Source of the DNA: Aquidulcibacter sp. | GTDB taxonomy: Bacteria; Pseudomonadota; Alphaproteobacteria; Caulobacterales; Aquidulcibacteraceae | NCBI RefSeq assembly: GCF_020253525.1 | Contig: NZ_JADCBK010000132.1 | Location: 1 to 37,117, forward strand | DNA length: 37,117 nucleotides | Direction: 5' to 3' | Shown here: one piece after another, positions 32,358-37,117 of the stretch | Position numbering within the stretch: position 1 is the stretch's first letter | Layout of the letters: each line of letters starts with the position of its first letter | Translations under genes and position numbers: made by a program | Notes under the pieces: model-generated | What the model was told of the DNA's origin: nothing | The model's input: only the letters and a program-made list of their open reading frames with translations | Databases searched by the model: none

Positions 32358-33062
32358 GTGACCACCATTTATCCCAATGCGGCAGCCGCACTTGAAGGCC
32401 TGACCTTCGACGGCATGACCGTGATGTCCGGCGGCTTTGGCTTGTGCGGCATTCCCGAAAACCTGATCCTGGCGCTGCGCGACAGCGGCGTGAAGGGCAT
32501 TAGTGTGATCTCTAACAATGCCGGGGTCGATGGCTTTGGCTTGGGTCTGCTGCTCGAGACCAAGCAGATTGCCAAGATGATCTCGTCCTATGTGGGCGAG
32601 AATAAAGAGTTTGAGCGGCAATATCTCTCCGGTGAGTTGCAGCTGGAGTTTAATCCTCAAGGCACGCTGGCAGAGCGCATTCGCGCCGGTGGGGCCGGTA
32701 TTCCGGGCTTTTATACCAAGACTGGCGTCGGCACGAAGATTGCCGAAGGCAAAGAGCATAAGGATTTCGATGGCGAAACCTATATTCTCGAAACCGGCCT
32801 CAAGGCTGATTTGTCGCTGGTGAAGGCTTGGAAGGCCGATACGGCGGGCAATTTGATCTACCGCAAAACGGCGCGCAATTTTAATCCGATGATGGCCACG
32901 GCTGGGAAAATCTGCGTCGCCGAAGTCGAAGAAATTGTGCCCGTTGGGACGCTTGACCCCGACCACATCCATACCCCCGGCATTTATGTGAAGCGCTTGG
33001 TGCAAGGCAGCTTCGAAAAGCGCATCGAACAGCGCACTGTGACCAAGAGGGAGGCTGTCTGA
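32358..33062 (+). CDS. scoA: 3-oxoacid CoA-transferase subunit A
   Basis: A 234-residue alpha subunit of succinyl-CoA:3-ketoacid CoA-transferase, which moves CoA from succinyl-CoA to acetoacetate so it can enter central metabolism. GTG start with GAAGGG upstream. Signatures: [15 protein letters not shown] (29-43), the [15 protein letters not shown] stretch, [23 protein letters not shown], and [20 protein letters not shown], all typical of this subunit. The stop overlaps scoB by one base (TGATG), so the two are coupled. The substrate could also be another 3-oxoacid, but the motifs match the SCOT type best. Confidence 0.93.
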   Translation: MTTIYPNAAAALEGLTFDGMTVMSGGFGLCGIPENLILALRDSGVKGISVISNNAGVDGFGLGLLLETKQIAKMISSYVGENKEFERQYLSGELQLEFNPQGTLAERIRAGGAGIPGFYTKTGVGTKIAEGKEHKDFDGETYILETGLKADLSLVKAWKADTAGNLIYRKTARNFNPMMATAGKICVAEVEEIVPVGTLDPDHIHTPGIYVKRLVQGSFEKRIEQRTVTKREAV

Positions 33063-33703
33063 TGCCCTGGACCCGCGATGATCTCGCCGCACGCGCCGCC
33101 AAAGAATTGCGCGATGGCTTTTACGTCAATCTTGGCATTGGCATCCCAACCTTGGTTGCCAATCATATCCCCGAAGGCATGACTGTGACGCTGCAAAGCG
33201 AAAATGGCATGTTGGGCATGGGGCCTTTCCCGTTTGAGGGGGAGGAGGATGCCGATCTGATCAATGCCGGCAAGCAGACCATTACCGAATTGCCGCAAAC
33301 CTCGTTTTTCTCCTCAGCCGATAGCTTTGCCATGATCCGGGGCGGCCATATCGATTTGTCGATTTTGGGCGCGATGGAAGTCTCTGAGACTGGCGACCTC
33401 GCCAATTGGATGGTGCCCGGCAAAATGGTCAAAGGCATGGGCGGGGCCATGGATTTGGTGGCAGGCGTGCGCCGCTGCGTCGTCGTGATGGAACATACCG
33501 CGAAAGACGGCGCGCCAAAGCTCCTGCACAAGTGCCATCTGCCACTGACAGGTCTGAAAGTCGTCGATCTGGTCATCACCGATCTGGCGGTCTTTTCGAT
33601 TGACCGTCGGGCAGGGGGGATGTCGCTGATCGAATTGGCGACGGGTGTGACCTTGGATGAGGTGAAAGCCAAGACCGAGGCGACCTTTGAAGTCCGCCTC
33701 TAA
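33062..33703 (+). CDS. scoB: 3-oxoacid CoA-transferase subunit B
   Basis: A 213-residue beta subunit holding the catalytic glutamate (Glu47 in the [10 protein letters not shown] motif) that forms the glutamyl-CoA thioester. Other signatures are [57 protein letters not shown], and [13 protein letters not shown], each diagnostic. Its ATG overlaps the scoA stop. A hairpin 10 bp after the stop serves as terminator toward the convergent greA. Confidence 0.95.
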   Translation: MPWTRDDLAARAAKELRDGFYVNLGIGIPTLVANHIPEGMTVTLQSENGMLGMGPFPFEGEEDADLINAGKQTITELPQTSFFSSADSFAMIRGGHIDLSILGAMEVSETGDLANWMVPGKMVKGMGGAMDLVAGVRRCVVVMEHTAKDGAPKLLHKCHLPLTGLKVVDLVITDLAVFSIDRRAGGMSLIELATGVTLDEVKAKTEATFEVRL

Positions 33704-33712
33704 CACAGAAAG

Positions 33713-33734
33713 CGGGCCCCTAAGCAGGGGCCCG
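33713..33734. terminator. Bidirectional hairpin terminator between scoB and greA
   Basis: A perfect 9-bp stem, CGGGCCCCT with AGGGGCCCG, loop AAGC, lies between the convergent genes. The plus strand continues TTCTAATCT and the minus strand CTTTCTGTG, so it can work in both directions, though the U-tracts are short. Confidence 0.8.
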
Positions 33735-33766
33735 TTCTAATCTGCCTGACGAGAAGATGTTACGCC

Positions 33767-34240
33767 TTAGGCCCAGGTGACCGAGACGATCTCGTAGCTT
33801 TTAGAGCCGCCAGGAGCTGCCACTTCCACCACATCGCCTTCTTCTTTGCCAATCATGGCGCGCGCGATGGGTGAGGTGATTGAGATTTTGCCAAGCTTCA
33901 CATCGGCTTCATCTTCGCCCACGATTTTGTAGACAGCCTTATGGTCGGTGTCTTCGTCAATGACGGTCACCGTGGCACCAAACTTCACATTCGTGCCCGA
34001 CAGTTTCGACACGTCGATCACTTGGGCGCGTGCCAATTTGTCTTCCAGCTCAGCGATGCGGCCCTCAATATAGGATTGCCGCTCTTTGGCTGCGTGATAT
34101 TCCGCATTCTCAGACAGGTCGCCATGCGAGCGCGCTTCTGAGATCGCGCCAATCACCGATGGGCGCTCGTCAGTCTTCAAACGTTTGAGTTCTGCATCGA
34201 GCGCCGCATGGCCCTCTGCAGTCATAGGGATCTTTTCCAT
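33767..34240 (-). CDS. greA: Transcription elongation factor GreA
   Basis: A 157-residue factor that rescues backtracked RNA polymerase by stimulating transcript cleavage. The N-terminal coiled coil (residues 1-75) carries the tip motif [20 protein letters not shown] with its acidic Asp and Glu. The C-terminal FKBP-like domain ends in [25 protein letters not shown]. Length and all motifs are standard. It lies 53 bp downstream of carB on the same strand, an arrangement common in this class, so it may be co-transcribed with carAB. Confidence 0.97.
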   Translation of the reverse strand: MEKIPMTAEGHAALDAELKRLKTDERPSVIGAISEARSHGDLSENAEYHAAKERQSYIEGRIAELEDKLARAQVIDVSKLSGTNVKFGATVTVIDEDTDHKAVYKIVGEDEADVKLGKISITSPIARAMIGKEEGDVVEVAAPGGSKSYEIVSVTWA

Positions 34241-34293
34241 TAGGGGGATTCCACAAAAAGGGGCTTATAGAGTGGTGTTCAGAACGTCTTTCG

Positions 34294-37117
34294 TCAAGCG
34301 TATGCTTGCAGTGGCTTAACTTGCAGGGTTTCTCCCTCGGCCGCTTCAATGGCCGTGGCAGCCGCACGCGCCCCTGCGATGGTGGTGTAGTAAGAGATAT
34401 TAGACACCAAAGCAGTCCGTCGGATAGAATAGCTGTCGGCGAGTGATTGCGCGCCTTCGGTGGTATTGACGACCAATTGAATGTCGCCATTGATCATCGC
34501 GTCCACGATATGGGGACGGCCTTCCATCACCTTATTGACGCGCTCCACCGGCACGCCAGCCTCGCGCAGGACTTTGGCACAGCCCTCTGTCGCGACCAGT
34601 TTGAAACCTAAGCGGACAAAGTTGCGACCGAGTTCGGCAAGCGCGGGCTTATGGCTATCTTTCACCGACAAGAAGGCGGTGCCGCCGGTAGGCAAACGCA
34701 TGCCAGCGCCCAATTGCGACTTTAAGAACGCATGACCAAAGTCTGCATCAATGCCCATGCATTCGCCGGTTGAGCGCATTTCAGGGCCCAAAATGGGGTC
34801 CACACCCGCAAAACGAGCAAAGGGGAAAACCGCTTCTTTTACAGCAACATGGTTGAGTTTCTTCTGCTTTAGTCCAAAGCTTGCAAGGCTTTCACCCGCC
34901 TGAAGCTTGGCCGCAATCCGGGCAACTGGAATACCCACGGCTTTGGCCACAAAGGGGGCCGTCCGCGAGGCGCGTGGGTTTGCTTCCAACACATAGATTG
35001 TGTCGTCCTTAATGGCATATTGGATATTGATCAGGCCCACCACATTTAGGCCCTTGGCCATGGCAATGGTCTGGGCTTCGATCTTGGCGATAATCTCATC
35101 GGGTAGGGTATAGGGGGGAAGCGCACAGGCGCTGTCGCCGGAGTGAATACCCGCTTCTTCGATATGTTCCATGATGCCTGCCACGAACACATCCTTGCCG
35201 TCGGACAAAGCATCTACGTCGACTTCGATGGCATCGCGCAAATATTGGTCGATCAGGACGGGGTTATCGCCCGACACAATCACCGCTTCGCGCACATAGC
35301 GCTCGAGGCTTGCCTGATCATAGACAATCTCCATGCCCCGGCCGCCCAACACATAGGATGGGCGCAGCACAACGGGATAACCCACAGCCTGTGCCCCCAG
35401 AATTGCTTCGGCTTCGGTGCGGGCAATCGCATTGCGGGGTTGGAGCATATTGAGCTCATTGAGCAGCGCCTTAAAGCGCTCGCGGTCTTCGGCAATATCA
35501 ATGGCGTCCACACTGGTGCCCAGGATGGGCACACCGGCTTGTTCCAGTGGGTGGGCAAGCTTCAGCGGGGTTTGGCCACCAAACTGCACGATGACGCCGA
35601 GCAGGGTTCCGCTTTGCTTTTCGGTCTCGATGATTTCCAGCACGTCTTCCGCAGTCAAAGGCTCAAAATACAGCCGGTCTGAGGTGTCATAATCGGTTGA
35701 GACCGTCTCTGGGTTACAATTGACCATGATGCTTTCAATGCCCAGCTCTTCGCAGGCAAAGGCTGCGTGGCAGCAGCAATAGTCAAACTCAATGCCTTGG
35801 CCGATGCGGTTTGGCCCACCGCCCAGAATGATGATTTTCTTGGCAGAGCTGGGTGCGGCTTCGCATTCGGTTTCATAGGTCGAATACATATAGGGCGTGG
35901 GCGAGGCAAATTCGGCCGCACAGGTGTCGATGCGCTTATAGGATGGGCGCACGCCCGCAGCACGGCGCGCGGCCCGCACATCAAGCTCGCTCTTGCCAGC
36001 GATTTTGGCCAAGCGCTTATCGGAGAAGCCTTGGGCTTTGACATAGCGCCAATCGGCGGGGGCTTGGGGAAGGCCAAGGGTCTCCAGCTTCTTTTCCGTC
36101 GCGATCAAGTCGGCGAATTGGTCGAGGAACCAGGGGTCGATCTTGCTGGCGGCATGGACTTCTTCCACGCTCATGCCCATGCGCAGGGCCTGGCCAACCA
36201 CCAAAATACGGGTTGGGGTCGGGATTGTCAGCGCTTGATGCAGCGCTTCCTTATCATTGCCGACCTCTAAGAAGGGATCAAAGCCATCGAGGCCCGTTTC
36301 CAGCGAGCGCAGGGCCTTTTGGAAGCTTTCCTGAAACGTCCGGCCAATCGCCATGGCTTCGCCCACCGACTTCATCGACGTGGTCAAAGTTGTGTCGGCA
36401 CCCTTATACTTTTCAAAGGCAAAGCGGGGGATTTTGGTGACGACATAGTCAATCGAGGGCTCAAACGAGGCAGGGGTCGCCCCGCCCGTAATGTCGTTGG
36501 CGATTTCATCGAGCGTGTAGCCGATGGCAAGCTTGGCCGCGACCTTGGCAATTGGGAAGCCTGTTGCTTTGGACGCTAAGGCAGAGGAGCGCGACACACG
36601 CGGGTTCATCTCAATCACCGTCATCCGGCCATCGGCGGGATTGAGGGCAAATTGCACGTTAGAGCCACCGGTCTCCACCCCAATCTCGCGCAAGACGGCA
36701 ATCGAGGCATCGCGCATGCGCTGATATTCTTTATCGGTCAGGGTAAGTGCAGGGGCAACGGTGATGGAATCGCCCGTGTGAACGCCCATGGGGTCAATAT
36801 TTTCGATGGAGCAGATGATGATGCAATTGTCCGCTTTGTCGCGAACCACTTCCATCTCATATTCTTTCCAGCCCAAAACGCTTTCTTCAACCAAGACTTC
36901 ACCGACAGGGCTTGCGGCAATGCCATTGGCGCAGATGCGCTTAAACTCATCGACATTATAGGCGATGCCACCGCCCGTGCCGCCAAGGGTAAAGCTGGGG
37001 CGAATAATAGCAGGCAGGCCGACGAAGGGCAGGGCGGCCATGGCCTCTTCAACCGTGTGGGCGATCTTGGACTTGGGGCTTTCAAGGCCGATCTTGTCCA
37101 TGGCGTCGCGGAACTTC
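34294..37117 (-). CDS. carB: Carbamoyl-phosphate synthase large subunit (partial, 5' end beyond window)
   Basis: ATP-dependent synthesis of carbamoyl phosphate from bicarbonate and ammonia supplied by CarA, feeding arginine and pyrimidine synthesis. About 940 C-terminal residues are visible. The frame stays open to the last base ([12 protein letters not shown]), so roughly 140 N-terminal residues lie outside. Visible parts are the first ATP-grasp ([30 protein letters not shown]), the oligomerisation domain, the second half from [19 protein letters not shown] with its ATP-grasp ([33 protein letters not shown]), and the C-terminal MGS-like regulatory domain (from about SVKDSHKP). It precedes greA. 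Confidence 0.97.
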   Translation of the reverse strand, partial: KFRDAMDKIGLESPKSKIAHTVEEAMAALPFVGLPAIIRPSFTLGGTGGGIAYNVDEFKRICANGIAASPVGEVLVEESVLGWKEYEMEVVRDKADNCIIICSIENIDPMGVHTGDSITVAPALTLTDKEYQRMRDASIAVLREIGVETGGSNVQFALNPADGRMTVIEMNPRVSRSSALASKATGFPIAKVAAKLAIGYTLDEIANDITGGATPASFEPSIDYVVTKIPRFAFEKYKGADTTLTTSMKSVGEAMAIGRTFQESFQKALRSLETGLDGFDPFLEVGNDKEALHQALTIPTPTRILVVGQALRMGMSVEEVHAASKIDPWFLDQFADLIATEKKLETLGLPQAPADWRYVKAQGFSDKRLAKIAGKSELDVRAARRAAGVRPSYKRIDTCAAEFASPTPYMYSTYETECEAAPSSAKKIIILGGGPNRIGQGIEFDYCCCHAAFACEELGIESIMVNCNPETVSTDYDTSDRLYFEPLTAEDVLEIIETEKQSGTLLGVIVQFGGQTPLKLAHPLEQAGVPILGTSVDAIDIAEDRERFKALLNELNMLQPRNAIARTEAEAILGAQAVGYPVVLRPSYVLGGRGMEIVYDQASLERYVREAVIVSGDNPVLIDQYLRDAIEVDVDALSDGKDVFVAGIMEHIEEAGIHSGDSACALPPYTLPDEIIAKIEAQTIAMAKGLNVVGLINIQYAIKDDTIYVLEANPRASRTAPFVAKAVGIPVARIAAKLQAGESLASFGLKQKKLNHVAVKEAVFPFARFAGVDPILGPEMRSTGECMGIDADFGHAFLKSQLGAGMRLPTGGTAFLSVKDSHKPALAELGRNFVRLGFKLVATEGCAKVLREAGVPVERVNKVMEGRPHIVDAMINGDIQLVVNTTEGAQSLADSYSIRRTALVSNISYYTTIAGARAAATAIEAAEGETLQVKPLQAYA

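Noticed and set aside
32292-33092. A 266-codon open frame antisense to scoA
   Set aside because: A shadow of the codon bias of scoA; no motif, and it crosses the scoA/scoB junction.

Overview
The window looks like chromosomal DNA of a moderately high-GC alphaproteobacterium. Evidence for this is the waaA-lpxK-acyltransferase lipid A block, a glnB-glnA pair, carB followed directly by greA, a PccA-type carboxylase subunit and an HI0933-type flavoprotein. Genus and family cannot be named from the sequence. Coding density is high, with many 1-4 bp overlaps between co-directional genes and three tail-to-tail stop overlaps (near 5003, 14064 and 21446). No rRNA, tRNA or CRISPR array was seen. carB is cut by the right edge, and the left edge lies just upstream of waaA.

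Layout. 1-4.3 kb: lipid A/Kdo genes waaA, lpxK and an LpxL-type acyltransferase, then a methyltransferase. 4.5-5.7 kb: a small potassium channel facing a two-gene unit (small XRE regulator plus four-helix membrane protein) with two matching palindromes at its promoter. 5.8-9.1 kb: pccA converging on an ATPase-only Hsp70 relative. 9.1-10.0 kb: a repeat-rich, partly AT-rich island holding a GIY-YIG nuclease gene between copies of a palindromic element of about 90 bp. 10.0-11.7 kb: a MarR regulator, apparently leaderless with a palindrome in its promoter, overlapping a secreted protein with two DUF1566/Lcl-type modules. 11.7-17.3 kb: aldo/keto reductase, HI0933 flavoprotein, MprF and an unrecognised small protein. 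17.3-17.75 kb: a non-coding, repeat-derived, structured gap. 17.75-21.4 kb: a run of five genes (hotdog thioesterase, DUF423, epoxide-hydrolase-like, proline iminopeptidase, YgfZ). 21.4-23.9 kb on the minus strand: AEC transporter, crotonase, lipoprotein transglycosylase. 24.1-26.0 kb: glnB-glnA with a clear terminator. 26.2-29.0 kb: a thiolase-like protein without the usual catalytic motifs, and a periplasmic protein with a TonB-C-like end. 29.0-31.2 kb: exported GH5 hydrolase overlapping a membrane acyltransferase. 31.5-33.7 kb: a methyltransferase, then the two subunits of a 3-oxoacid CoA-transferase. 33.7-37.1 kb: greA and carB.

Most of the window is housekeeping: envelope biogenesis, acyl-CoA and ketone-body metabolism, nitrogen assimilation, pyrimidine/arginine precursor synthesis. 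The best leads for something less described are the GIY-YIG gene with its palindromic repeats, the XRE/membrane-protein unit with its paired operators, the MarR/DUF1566 unit, and a 34-bp repeat that has become the 3' end of the aldo/keto reductase gene. I saw no clear defence system, prophage or secondary-metabolite cluster. All functions are read from sequence motifs without database searches.
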